From: CAMLHP01 sp035707845
GTDB taxonomy: Bacteria; Gemmatimonadota; Gemmatimonadetes; Gemmatimonadales; GWC2-71-9
Reading direction: 5' to 3'
NCBI GenBank assembly: GCA_035707845.1
Contig: DASSTP010000230.1
Span: 1-22,113, forward strand
Length of the DNA: 22,113 nt
The notes under the pieces: generated by a model
Databases searched by the model: none
The model's input: only the letters and a program-made list of their open reading frames with translations
Told to the model about the DNA's origin: nothing
Made by a program: the position numbers and the translations under genes
Shown here: positions 1 to 9,936 of the stretch, in pieces
Numbering within the stretch: position 1 is the stretch's first letter
How the letters are laid out: each line of letters starts with the position of its first letter

Positions 1-185
1 ATGCGCGCCGCATCGCCAAGCCGGGCAGAGCCGCGGGCGATGGTCACGGTGAGCGCCGCGAGCGCTTCGGCGTCAATGGAATTGCCCGCGCTCCTGATGG
101 GAAGCCCGTCGGGGCTTGCCACCAGTACCGCAGTGACGCCGGCTCGGGCGGCGAGGTCGTCGACCAGTTCGGCCAGGCTGGGCAT
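1..185 (-). CDS. Roadblock/LC7 domain protein (partial, 3' part outside window)
   Basis: The first 61 codons of a leftward gene are present; the reading frame is open to the window edge. The start ATG at 185..183 is preceded by GGGAG with a 6-nt spacer and by a good promoter. The N-terminus (MPSLAELVDDLAARAGVTAV, followed by a strand ending in SPDGLPI and a helix around DAEALAAL) fits the Roadblock/LC7 fold. Proteins of this family (MglB and related) are small regulators of Ras-like GTPases or cytoplasmic scaffolds. No partner GTPase is visible because the gene leaves the window. Family assignment rests on the pattern (helix, then VLVASPDGLPI strand-turn-strand) and is fairly secure; the specific role is unknown. 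Confidence 0.7.
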   Translation of the reverse strand, partial: MPSLAELVDDLAARAGVTAVLVASPDGLPIRSAGNSIDAEALAALTVTIARGSARLGDAAR

Positions 186-221
186 GGGCAGCTCCCGCAC
201 GGAGGGGAAAGACAAGGCGGG

Positions 222-250
222 ATTGTAGAAACCGGCTGCGGGGAAGTCAA
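222..250 (-). promoter_or_regulatory. Sigma70-like promoter of the Roadblock gene
   Basis: Read on the minus strand, TTGACT (250..245), a 17-nt spacer, and TACAAT (227..222). Both hexamers match consensus at 5 of 6 positions with ideal spacing. Transcription would begin near 215, giving an untranslated leader of about 30 nt that carries the GGGAG ribosome-binding site. Confidence 0.65.
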
Positions 251-257
251 GAAAAGA

Positions 258-286
258 TTGACCCTTTGGTGGCCAATCCTTACTCT
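258..286 (+). promoter_or_regulatory. Putative promoter of the lipoprotein-serS operon
   Basis: TTGACC (258-263), 17-nt spacer, TACTCT (281-286). The -35 is strong; the -10 keeps only the most conserved T, A and final T. The inferred start of transcription (about 293) almost coincides with the ATG at 296, and no Shine-Dalgarno sequence is present, so the first gene may be translated from a (near-)leaderless mRNA. The -35 box lies 7 nt from the oppositely oriented -35 of the Roadblock gene. Confidence 0.45.
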
Positions 287-295
287 TCACGGCAC

Positions 296-844
296 ATGCG
301 CGTCTCAACTCTCTGCCTCGCCGGCGTGGCGCTCCTCTGCGCCTGCGGCGATCCGAATGCCTTGCCCGATCCCCAGATCGAGAACGTGGTGGATACCATC
401 GCCATCTCGGCCTTGACGGGCACCGCCATCCAGCTGCCAAGCGCGCTCTCGGTGGCCGGTCCACGCGGCGTGCGCACCGATCTCAGCGCCGATTTCGACA
501 TCGCCTTTGATATCCGCGGGGCCATCCCTGTCTTCATCCCCAGGGCAGGGCTCAATTTCCCCACCGGTGGTCTTCAGCCCGGGTTGCTGCGGTCGGACAA
601 GGCGTTCGCCGATATCGAGCAAGGGGAGACCAACGGCTACACCACACGGGATACGCTGCAGCTGGCGGTCGGCGATGTCTTCGTGGCTCGCTCCCGGGTG
701 GTCTGCTCCGCACTGCAGGTGCCGCTCTACGGCAAGCTCCGCATCCTCGAGCTGGACGCGACGGCGCGCACGGTCACCTTCGAAGTCCTGGCCGACCAGA
801 ATTGCGGCTATGTCGGGCTCGAGCCCGGCCTGCCCGACAAGTAA
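296..844 (+). CDS. Predicted lipoprotein of unknown function
   Basis: An 182-residue protein. Start ATG 296 was chosen over an in-frame TTG at 266, because the latter would lie upstream of the -10 element and would spoil the signal peptide. The N-terminus MRVSTLCLAGVALLCACGD has one basic residue, a hydrophobic core and a lipobox-like LCAC, so Cys17 is the probable lipidated residue and the protein should be membrane-anchored outside the cytoplasm. The remainder is rich in beta-type segments and contains one further Cys pair (in the stretches around VVCSAL and DQNCGY) that could form a disulfide. I do not recognise a domain. It sits 7 nt upstream of serS and appears to be the first gene of the long operon; nothing in the sequence ties its function to tRNA charging. 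Confidence 0.75.
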   Translation: MRVSTLCLAGVALLCACGDPNALPDPQIENVVDTIAISALTGTAIQLPSALSVAGPRGVRTDLSADFDIAFDIRGAIPVFIPRAGLNFPTGGLQPGLLRSDKAFADIEQGETNGYTTRDTLQLAVGDVFVARSRVVCSALQVPLYGKLRILELDATARTVTFEVLADQNCGYVGLEPGLPDK

Positions 845-851
845 GACTCGC

Positions 852-2135
852 ATGATCGACATCAAGCGCCTCCGGCAGGAGCCGGACGAGGTGCGTGCCG
901 CACTGGCTCGCCGCCAGGATCCGTCGCTCGACGCCGTCGTGAGCGACCTCCTGGCGCTTGACGCGCAGCGCCGGGGCCTGCTCGCCCGGGTGGAAACGCT
1001 CAAGGCCGAGCGAAACGCGGCCTCTGATGCCGTGGCCCGGCGAAAGAAAGCTGGGGAGCCGGCGGACGAGTTGCTCGCCGCGCTCAAGGCCTCAAGTGAG
1101 GACGTGAAGTCGCTCGATGCACAGGTTCGGGACATCGACGAGCGGCTCGAGCGCGAGCTGCTCCGGGTGCCCAACCTGCCGCATTCCGCGGTGCCCAATG
1201 GCGATGCATCTGCCAATCGCGTGCTGCGGAGCTGGGGCGAGGTGCCCTCCTTCGAATTCGAGCCACGGCCCCACTGGGAGCTGGGAGCGGCACTGGGACT
1301 CTTCGACCTCCCGCGTGGCACCAAGCTCGCCGGCTCCGGCTTCCCGCTCTTCACCGGGCTTGGGGCCCGGCTGGTGCGATCGCTCGCGAGCTTCATGCTG
1401 GACCTGCATACCCGGGAGCACGGCTACACCGAGATCGTCCCCCCGCTGCTGGTCAACCGGACCTCGCTGGTTGGCACCGGCCAGCTGCCCAAGTTCGAGG
1501 AAGACCTGTACCGGACGTCAGAGGATGACTTCTTCCTGATTCCCACCGCTGAGGTGCCGGTCACCAACATCCACCGGGACGAGATCCTCGAGAGCTCGGC
1601 GCTGCCCGTGAACATGGTGGCGTTCACGCCGTGCTTCCGGCGTGAAGCCGGGGCCCATGGCAAGGACACCCGCGGCCTCATCCGGGTGCATGAGTTCGAC
1701 AAGGTGGAACTGGTGCGGCTGGTGCCCGCCGATCGGTCAGACGATGAACATGCACTCCTGACCGGCCACGCGGAAAAGGTGCTGCAGCTGCTCGAAATTC
1801 CATATCGGGTGCTGGAACTCGCTGCCGGCGATACGGGTTTCGCCGCCGCCCGCACCTTTGACCTCGAGGTCTGGGCCGCGGGCGTCGGCACCTGGCTGGA
1901 AGCCTCGAGCGCCAGCACGTTCACCGATTTCCAGGCCCGGCGCGCCAACATTCGTTACCGTCCCGCCCCAGGGGCACGCCCGGAATTCGTGCACACGCTC
2001 AATGCGTCGGGCGTGGCCTTTCCGCGCACGATCATCGCCCTGCTCGAAAACAACCAGCAGGCGGATGGGTCGGTGCGGGTGCCCGAGGCGCTGGTGCCAT
2101 ACCTTGGCACCGAGCGCCTCGTCCCACGTGCCTGA
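852..2135 (+). CDS. serS: Serine--tRNA ligase (SerRS)
   Basis: SerS attaches serine to tRNA-Ser (and to tRNA-Sec where present) in the cytoplasm using ATP. The 427-residue length is typical for the bacterial enzyme. Residues 1 to about 110 form the long antiparallel coiled-coil arm that grips the tRNA variable loop (starts MIDIKRLRQEPDEVR, then many Ala/Glu/Lys/Arg heptads). The class II core follows: TAE at 232-234 (serine pocket), motif 2 around FRREAGAHG (262-270) leading to RVHEFDKVE, and motif 3 around NASGVAFPR (384-392) with Glu399. All expected catalytic residues appear intact. The start ATG lies 7 nt after the lipoprotein stop with only a weak ribosome-binding site, suggesting coupled translation. 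Its end overlaps the histidine kinase gene by 8 nt. Confidence 0.97.
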   Translation: MIDIKRLRQEPDEVRAALARRQDPSLDAVVSDLLALDAQRRGLLARVETLKAERNAASDAVARRKKAGEPADELLAALKASSEDVKSLDAQVRDIDERLERELLRVPNLPHSAVPNGDASANRVLRSWGEVPSFEFEPRPHWELGAALGLFDLPRGTKLAGSGFPLFTGLGARLVRSLASFMLDLHTREHGYTEIVPPLLVNRTSLVGTGQLPKFEEDLYRTSEDDFFLIPTAEVPVTNIHRDEILESSALPVNMVAFTPCFRREAGAHGKDTRGLIRVHEFDKVELVRLVPADRSDDEHALLTGHAEKVLQLLEIPYRVLELAAGDTGFAAARTFDLEVWAAGVGTWLEASSASTFTDFQARRANIRYRPAPGARPEFVHTLNASGVAFPRTIIALLENNQQADGSVRVPEALVPYLGTERLVPRA

Positions 2136-3309
2136 GCGCCGGCGGCCGATCGGCCGCCTGGCGCCGACCGCCGCCGTCCTGCTGGTGGCACTCCTCGCCG
2201 GCTTGAGCCTCGGTACCGCGTTTCTCGTCGCGCGCCACTTCGGCGAAGACGCGCAATCCATGAGCCGGCTCTACTCGGGCGTCTATTCCGGACTCAACAG
2301 CTCGCAGCCGGGTGGAGAGGCGGACGCACTGCTGCGCCTCGGCGAGCAGGTCCGGCGGCTGGGCATGCCGCTCGTGGTGACCGACTCGTCCGGCAATGTC
2401 ACCGCGGCGGACAATCTGCCGTCGGCGTTGCGCGACCTGCCGCTGACGGACTCGCGCATCCAGCGCTATGTCGCCGGACTCGATGCCAGCAATCGGCCGC
2501 TGGTCGATTCGCTGAGCGGCCAGCGGATCCACTACGGGCCGCTGCCGGCCAAGGGCCAGCTCACGGCGCTGGCGGTGCTGCAGGCCTTCATCATCCTGAT
2601 CATGGTGGCGGTGGCGGCGTTTGCGTATCGGAGCGGCATGAGCGCCGAGCGGGACCGCCTCTGGGTCGCCATGGCGCGCGAGGCCGCGCACCAGCTCGGT
2701 ACGCCGCTCATGAGTCTCCAGGGATGGATTGAATCGCTGCGCGGGCGTCCCACGCCGCCGCCGGAACTGGCCGACCACCTCGCGGCGGACGCCGAGCGTC
2801 TCGAGCGAGTGGCCAAGCGCTTCGAGCGCATCGGCAATCCGGCCCGGCGCGAGCCGGTGGGGCTCGGTGCCCTCGCCGAGCGGGTGGCGGAGTATTTCAG
2901 GCCGAGGTTGCCGCAGCATGCCAACCGGATCACGCTTCGGGTGATGGCGCCGGGCGCCGGCCCCACTGTCACGGGCGATCCGGTGCTGCTGGAATGGACG
3001 CTGGAAGCGCTGGTAAAGAACGCCATTGATGCGCTGCAGGGACGGCAGGGGACGATTACGCTGCGGGTCGGCGCTGAACACGCGCGCGCGGAACTCCGGG
3101 TGTCAGATGACGGGCCCGGCGTGAGCCGGGAGATGCGACGCAGCCTGTTCGAGCCCGGGGCGAGCAGCAAGCAGGGCGGGTGGGGTATCGGGCTGGCACT
3201 CGCGCGACGCGTTGTCGAGGATGCCCACGGCGGTGAATTGATGCTGGAGCCCGGGGATCACGGTGCCACCTTTGTGGTGCGGCTGCCCCTGGCGGAAGAG
3301 AGGTCATGA
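2128..3309 (+). CDS. Membrane-bound sensor histidine kinase (orphan)
   Basis: A 393-residue two-component sensor kinase. GTG 2128 is the probable start; it lies inside serS (8-nt overlap). Two membrane helices (about residues 13-36 and 146-168) enclose a sensor domain of roughly 110 residues with no family I recognise. The dimerisation/phosphoacceptor helix has AAHQLGTPL with His188 as the likely phosphorylated residue. The ATPase domain shows the N box (Asn298 in LVKNAIDAL), G1 (DDGPG, 327-331) and G2 (GGWGIGL, 350-356). The Trp-containing G2 is common among histidine kinases of Bacteroidota-like lineages. There is no response regulator beside it, so its partner is elsewhere. The stop overlaps the helicase start (ATGA), so it is co-expressed with serS and pcrA; the signal it senses cannot be read from the sequence. 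Confidence 0.92.
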   Translation: MPERRRPIGRLAPTAAVLLVALLAGLSLGTAFLVARHFGEDAQSMSRLYSGVYSGLNSSQPGGEADALLRLGEQVRRLGMPLVVTDSSGNVTAADNLPSALRDLPLTDSRIQRYVAGLDASNRPLVDSLSGQRIHYGPLPAKGQLTALAVLQAFIILIMVAVAAFAYRSGMSAERDRLWVAMAREAAHQLGTPLMSLQGWIESLRGRPTPPPELADHLAADAERLERVAKRFERIGNPARREPVGLGALAERVAEYFRPRLPQHANRITLRVMAPGAGPTVTGDPVLLEWTLEALVKNAIDALQGRQGTITLRVGAEHARAELRVSDDGPGVSREMRRSLFEPGASSKQGGWGIGLALARRVVEDAHGGELMLEPGDHGATFVVRLPLAEERS

Positions 3310-5570
3310 CCGAAGACGAACGACACAGCTGGCTCCGCTCGCTCAACCCGGCGCAGGCCGAGGCGGTGGAGCATGTGCATGGACCGCTGCTGGTGCTGGC
3401 GGGCGCCGGGTCGGGCAAGACCCGGGTGCTGACCACTCGGATTGCGAGCCTGATCGAGCGGCATGGCGTGCCGCCCGACCGCATCTTTGCGGTCACCTTC
3501 ACCAACAAGGCCGCCGGTGAAATGAAGGAGCGCATCGGGCGGCTCCTCCATCGCGATCCCTCTGGCCTGTGGATCGGGACGTTCCATTCGCTCGGCGCCC
3601 GCATGTTGCGCCGCGACGCGGAACAGCTCGGCTTCACCCGGCAGTTCACCATCTACGACCAGGCCGACTCCGTGTCGCTGGTCAAGCGGCTGCTGGAGCA
3701 GCGTGGGCACTCGCCCAAGACCTTCACGCCCAAGGTGGTGCAGTCTATCATCTCCGGCGCCCGCAACCGGATGCAGTCGCCGGAAGACCTGCGCGCAGAG
3801 TCGCCGTTCGACCGGCTGGCTCACGTGGCCGCCGACGTGCAGGAGGCCATGGGCCCGGCGCTCAAGGCGGCGAACGCCATGGATTTCGACGACCTGCTCC
3901 TGCGGCCGCTCGAACTCTTCCGGGACCACCCCGACCGGCTGGAGCATTACCGGCACAAGTTCCAGTTCATTCTCGTGGATGAGTTCCAGGATACGAACAA
4001 GGCCCAGTACGAACTCATCCGCCTGCTGGGGCGTCACGGCAATGTCGCGGCCGTGGGCGACGACGACCAGAGCATCTACGGCTGGCGCGGCGCCGACGTG
4101 CGAAACATGCGCCAGTTCCAGCAGGACTTTGGCGGCACCCAGCTCGTGCGGCTGGAGGAGAACTATCGTTCCACTCGCCTGGTGCTCGACGCCGCCAATG
4201 GCGTGATCGCGGAGAACGCGGGGCGCATCGGCAAGATGCTGCGCACCAGCCGCCAGGGTGGCGAATCGCTGACGCTGGTCGCCGCCGCCGACGAGCGGGA
4301 CGAAGCGGAATGGGTTGTACGCGAACTGGCCCGGCGCCAGGGCGCGGCCGAGTGGGCCTACGACGAGATGGCCATCCTCTACCGGACCAACGCCCAATCG
4401 CGCGCGTTCGAGGAAGCATTCCGCCGCAGCGGTGTCCCCTACCGGATCATCGGCGCCACCAGCTTCTATGCCCGGCGCGAGGTGAAGGATCTGCTGGCGT
4501 ATCTCCGGCTCGCCGCAAATCCGAGCGATGACGAAGCATTCCTGCGTGCCATCAACACGCCGAAGCGCGGAATCGGCGATTCCACCCTCGCGGCACTGGT
4601 GGCGCAGGCCTCGGCGTGGGCGCGGACGCTCCTCGATACCGCCGCGCGCGCCGATGCCATTCCGGATCTTCGTCCCAATGTGCGGAATGCGCTGCGGGAC
4701 TTTGCGGGCATGATCTCGCGCCTGCACGAGGCGGCCGCCACCTGGTCGCCCGCGCAGCTGCTGGAGGAGATCATCCGGGTCACGGATTACGAAGCCTGGC
4801 TGCGCGAGGAAGGCCCCGAGGGGCTCGACCGGCTGGACAACGTGCGCGAACTGGTGGCCAGCGCGGCCAACTGGTCCGAAGTGGTGGTGCCGGACGCTGA
4901 CGACGAAGGAACGCCGCTCGAGCGCTTTCTCGCCGAGGCGGCGCTGGTGTCCGCCAACGACAGTATCGCTGGCGATGAGCGCGGCGTCACCCTCATGACC
5001 CTGCATACCGCCAAGGGACTCGAATGGCCCGTGGTCGTCATCGCCGGGCTGGAAGAAGGGCTGTTTCCGCTCGCGCGTTCGCTGGAGCAGCTCGAGGGCC
5101 TGGAGGAAGAGCGGCGGCTTGCGTACGTCGGTCTTACGCGGGCCAAGGACAAGCTGTACCTGAGCTGGGCGCGGGCACGCCGGCGCGGTGGCGAGCTGCG
5201 GCCTGGCGCGCCGTCGCGTTTCCTCAAGGCCATCCCTCCGGAAGTCATCGAGGAGCGCCGCACTTCCGCGCTGTGGGCGCCGGGATGGGATGATGCCCCC
5301 GTGGGCGGCAGCCGCGGGAGCGCGTGGGCTGCGCGTCGCAACCCCAGTCCCGCGCCGGTGGCCGTGGCGGAGGAAGCGTCACAGGATGCGCCGCGGTACG
5401 TGAAGGGCGAGCGCGTGCATCATCGGCGCTTCGGTACAGGGACCATCCTGGGACTGCGTGGGGCAGGGCGCGACCTGAAAGTCAGTGTGAACTTCGACGA
5501 TGGCGAAGTAGGCACCAAGGAACTGCTGGTGGCCTACGCCGGACTGGAACGCGACTGGGAGAGTGCATGA
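3306..5570 (+). CDS. pcrA: ATP-dependent 3'-5' DNA helicase, PcrA/UvrD type
   Basis: Superfamily 1 helicase that unwinds DNA in nucleotide excision and mismatch repair, removes RecA from DNA and rescues blocked forks or polymerase. The 754-residue length fits PcrA/UvrD. Visible motifs: Walker A GAGSGKT (33-39), FAVTFTNKAAGEM (motif Ia), Walker B VDEFQD (224-229), DDDQSIYGWRGAD (motif III), ENYRST (motif IV), LMTLHTAKGLEWPVV (motif V) and YVGLTRAKDKLYL (motif VI). The C-terminal 60 residues (GERVHHRRFGTGTIL followed by VNFDDGEVGTKELL) form the Tudor-like domain that in PcrA/UvrD contacts RNA polymerase. The start overlaps the kinase stop by 4 nt and the stop overlaps gatC by 4 nt. PcrA and UvrD cannot be separated by sequence alone. 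Confidence 0.95.
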   Translation: MTEDERHSWLRSLNPAQAEAVEHVHGPLLVLAGAGSGKTRVLTTRIASLIERHGVPPDRIFAVTFTNKAAGEMKERIGRLLHRDPSGLWIGTFHSLGARMLRRDAEQLGFTRQFTIYDQADSVSLVKRLLEQRGHSPKTFTPKVVQSIISGARNRMQSPEDLRAESPFDRLAHVAADVQEAMGPALKAANAMDFDDLLLRPLELFRDHPDRLEHYRHKFQFILVDEFQDTNKAQYELIRLLGRHGNVAAVGDDDQSIYGWRGADVRNMRQFQQDFGGTQLVRLEENYRSTRLVLDAANGVIAENAGRIGKMLRTSRQGGESLTLVAAADERDEAEWVVRELARRQGAAEWAYDEMAILYRTNAQSRAFEEAFRRSGVPYRIIGATSFYARREVKDLLAYLRLAANPSDDEAFLRAINTPKRGIGDSTLAALVAQASAWARTLLDTAARADAIPDLRPNVRNALRDFAGMISRLHEAAATWSPAQLLEEIIRVTDYEAWLREEGPEGLDRLDNVRELVASAANWSEVVVPDADDEGTPLERFLAEAALVSANDSIAGDERGVTLMTLHTAKGLEWPVVVIAGLEEGLFPLARSLEQLEGLEEERRLAYVGLTRAKDKLYLSWARARRRGGELRPGAPSRFLKAIPPEVIEERRTSALWAPGWDDAPVGGSRGSAWAARRNPSPAPVAVAEEASQDAPRYVKGERVHHRRFGTGTILGLRGAGRDLKVSVNFDDGEVGTKELLVAYAGLERDWESA

Positions 5571-5869
5571 GTATCGGCCGGGACGACGTGGCGCGCGTGG
5601 CGCGGCTTGCCGAGCTGGCGGTGTCGGAGGACGAGCTGCCTGCGCTGGTCCAGCAGATGGAACGCATCGTGGGCTTCGTCGAGCAGCTCGCCGAGGTCCA
5701 TGACGACGCGAGCGCGGCGCCGTTCGTGGCTGGGCCTCCCTCCACGCCGTTGCGCGAGGATGTCGTGCGTCCCACGGCGCTGGCGCATCCGGTCGAGGAG
5801 ATGGCGCCGGAGTTTGCCCACGGGTTCTTCGTCGTGCCGCTGCGAAGCTCCATGGAGGAGAACCCGTGA
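5567..5869 (+). CDS. gatC: Asp/Glu-tRNA amidotransferase subunit C
   Basis: GatC is the small subunit that wraps around GatA and joins it to GatB in the GatCAB complex, which converts mischarged Glu-tRNA-Gln and/or Asp-tRNA-Asn to Gln- and Asn-tRNA. The protein has 100 residues, the usual size. The N-terminal helices (VARVARLAELAVSEDELPAL, then MERIVGFVEQLAEV) and the extended segment with PLREDVVRP followed by a C-terminal FFVVPL are the family signature. The ATG is in an ATGA overlap with the helicase stop; the stop overlaps the GTG of gatA. The GatCAB genes are adjacent and in C-A-B order. Confidence 0.95.
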   Translation: MSIGRDDVARVARLAELAVSEDELPALVQQMERIVGFVEQLAEVHDDASAAPFVAGPPSTPLREDVVRPTALAHPVEEMAPEFAHGFFVVPLRSSMEENP

Positions 5870-7253
5870 GCGGCGCCCGACAGGCGGCGCGGGCCACGGC
5901 ACTCGCGCTCGAGAGCGCAACGGGGCTCAACGCCGCGCTCCACTGGTCAGCTGCGCTGCTCGAATCCGAGGCGGGGCGCGCCGATGCAGTGCCGGACGCC
6001 ACGGGCCGGCCGCTCTACGGCATGCCGGTGGCCATCAAGGACAACATCGTCACGGTGGAACAGCCCACCACCTGCGCCTCGCGGATCCTGGATGGCTACG
6101 TCTCGCCCTACGATGCCACTGTCGTCGAGCGGCTGCGTGCCGCCGGGGCCATGGTGGCCTGCAAGGCGAACCTCGACGAGTTCGCCATGGGATCATCCAC
6201 CGAGCACTCGGCGTTCGGGCGCGTGCAGCATCCGCTCGATCCGGAACGGGTGCCGGGGGGCTCATCCGGCGGCTCGGCGGCGCTGGTGGCGGCCGGCGTG
6301 GTGCCCGCGGCGCTGGGCTCCGAGACGGGCGGCTCCGTACGCCAGCCGGCCGCCTTCTGCGGCATCGTCGGCCTCAAGCCCACCTACGGCCGCGTGAGCC
6401 GCTACGGGCTGGTGGCGTTCGGTTCCTCGCTGGATGCCGTTGCGCCCTTCGGCCGGACGGTGATGGACGCCGCGCGAGTGCTGCACGTCATCAGTGGCCG
6501 CGACCCGCGCGACTCGACCACGCTGTCGCAGCCGCCGGTTGCAGTACCCACGATGCCGCGCTCGCTGGACGGGGTGCGGGTTGGGTTGCCGCGCGAGTAC
6601 CTCCCTGCGGACCTGCATGGCGGCGTTGCGGCGGCGGTGTCCCGGGCACGTGCGGCGCTGGAGGCGCTTGGGGCAACGCTGGTGGATGTCTCGCTGCCCC
6701 ACACGCAGTACGCCGTGCCGACCTACTACGTCGTGGCGCCGGCGGAGGCGTCGGCCAACCTGGCCCGCTTCGATGGCGTGCGATACGGGCTGCGGGAGGG
6801 CGGCGAGGGCGACATGCGCTCGCTCTACCGTGCCACCCGGGGGCGCGGATTCGGCGCGGAGGTGCGTCGGCGCATCCTGGTCGGGACCTATGTGCTCAGC
6901 GCCGGGTATTACGACGCCTACTACGTCAAGGCGCAACGGGTGCGCTCGCTGATCGCCGACGACTTCCGGCGCGCGTTCAGCGACGGCATTGACGTGCTAC
7001 TCGCTCCCACTACACCGACACCGGCCTTCAAGGCGGGCGAGAAGACCAGCGACCCGGTCGCGATGTACCTGGCGGATATCTTCGTCTGCCCGGCAAACCT
7101 TGCCGGCATTCCCGCCGTGAGCCTGCCCGCCGGACGCAGCGATGGATTGCCGGTCGGCGTTCAGCTGATGGCACCTGCCGGCCAGGATGAGCGGATGCTC
7201 GAAGTCGCGCTGTCGCTCGAGTCCCGGCTCGATCCGGTGGCGGAGGTGCGCTG

Positions 7254-7254
<1 letters not shown>
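5866..7254 (+). CDS. gatA: Glu/Asp-tRNA amidotransferase subunit A (amidase)
   Basis: GatA hydrolyses glutamine and supplies ammonia, through a tunnel, to GatB. It belongs to the amidase-signature family; 462 residues is slightly short of the usual 470-490 but complete. The catalytic Ser-cisSer-Lys triad is present: Lys58 (VAIKDN), cis-Ser133 in GGSSGGSAA, and nucleophile Ser157 in GSETGGSVRQPA. The spacing between the three residues equals that in the well-studied Staphylococcus enzyme. The GTG start lies in a GTGA overlap with gatC, and the stop shares one base with the gatB ATG (TGATG), a classic arrangement for equal subunit production. Confidence 0.96.
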
Positions 7255-8668
<1,414 letters not shown>

Positions 8669-8672
<4 letters not shown>

Positions 8673-9913
8673 CCACAGCTACACCGGTACTGTCGCTGGC
8701 AAAGGTGCGCCGCCGTTTCCCCGCCTTTGATCGGCAGATCAAGGGCAAGCCGGTCGCCTATTTCGATGCACCCGGCGGCACCCAGGTGCCCGACACCGTG
8801 GCCGACGCGGTGCGCAATTATCTCCTGCACCAGAATGCCAACACCCACTGGGCCTTCCCGACCAGCGCCGAAACCGACGCCATGATCCTCCGCGCCCGGC
8901 AGGCTGCCGCCGACCTCCTCGGCGCAGGCGCTGACGAGATCGCCTTTGGCGCCAACATGACCACGCTCACTTTCCATGTGGCGCGCGCGCTGGGCCGCCA
9001 GTGGGGACCTGGTGATGAAGTCATCATCACCGAGCTGGATCACCATGCCAACGTGGCGCCGTGGCAGGCGCTGGCGCGGGAGCGCGGCATCACCCTGCGG
9101 ATGGTTCCGCTCGCGGCCGACCTGCGCTCGCTCGATCTGGCCGCATTTGAGCGCATCCTCAGCCCGCGCACCCGCATTGTCGCCGTGGGCGCGGCATCCA
9201 ATGCGATCGGCACCATCACCGACCCGGCGATCATCTCGGAGATGGCGCACGCGGTAGGTGCGCTGGTCTTCACCGACGCCGTGCATTTCACGCCGCACGA
9301 CCTGGTAGATGTTCGTGCCATGGGCTCGGACCTGCTGGCCTGCTCGGCCTACAAGTTCTGCGGCCCCCATGTGGGCCTGCTGTACGTGCGCAAGGCGCTG
9401 GCCGAACAGCTCGACGTGCCGAAGCTGGAGCCTGCACCCGACACGGTGCCGGAGCGCCTTGAGACGGGTACGCTCAATCACGAAGGGATCGCCGGCGTCG
9501 AGGCCGCCGTGAACTTCCTGGCCGAACTGGGCAGCGGCGACGGAACGCGCCGCCAGCGGCTCGAGGCCTCCTATGCCTGGCTGCACCGGCAGGGCGAGGT
9601 GCTGTTCCGCGAGATGTGGGACGGGCTGTCCGCTATTCCCGGCGTCCGGCTCTTCGGGCACGCGCCAGGCGGACCGCGACGTACACCGACCGTCGCCTTT
9701 ACGGTCGGGAAGCTGCCGTCGAGCCAAGTGGCGGCGCAGCTGGCAAGCGACGGGGTGTTCGTTTCCGACGGTGATTTCTACGCCAGCACCGTGGTCCAGC
9801 GACTTGGCCTGGCAGGGCAGGGGTTGGTACGCGCGGGATGCGCGTGTTACACGAGTGAGGAAGAAGTGGAGCGGTTGGTAGAGGGCGTGAGGGCGCTAGG
9901 CGCTCAGCGCTAG
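8669..9913 (+). CDS. Cysteine desulfurase-like PLP-dependent enzyme lacking the usual catalytic Cys
   Basis: A 414-residue class V aminotransferase-fold protein of the branch often named 'cysteine desulfurase family protein'. Fold signature: ANTHWAFPTS, TELDHHANVAPW, FTDAVHFTPHD (Asp203 and His206 near the cofactor) and SAYKFCGPHVG, where Lys229 should form the Schiff base with pyridoxal phosphate. Arg388 in LVRAG is placed to bind a substrate carboxylate. In true SufS/IscS enzymes a loop cysteine attacks the substrate sulfur; the matching loop here reads VSDGDFYAS, with Tyr371 where Cys is expected. It is therefore likely not a conventional desulfurase, and substrate and pathway are unknown. 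There are no suf/isc neighbours. Translation is coupled to gatB through a GTGA overlap. The last residues and the TAG stop fall inside a heptanucleotide repeat. Confidence 0.85.
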
Positions 9914-9936
9914 GCGCTCAGCGCTCAGCGCTCAGC
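9893..9936. repeat. Six-copy heptanucleotide tandem repeat between convergent genes
   Basis: The units read GCGCTAG, GCGCTCA, GCGCTAG, GCGCTCA, GCGCTCA, GCGCTCA followed by GC. The third unit supplies the TAG stop of the rightward PLP-enzyme gene (9911-9913) and the fourth supplies the TGA stop of the leftward phospholipase gene (9920..9918). The repeat therefore encodes both C-terminal ends. AGCGCT is palindromic, so the array can fold on itself, but there is no T-run and it is not a canonical terminator. Confidence 0.85.

Noticed and set aside
266..295. TTG 266 as an upstream start for the lipoprotein.
   Set aside because: It lies upstream of the proposed -10 element and would put extra polar residues before an otherwise ideal lipoprotein signal peptide.
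9893..9936. CRISPR array or canonical bidirectional terminator.
   Set aside because: Units are only 7 nt and contiguous with no spacers, and there is no T-run on either strand.
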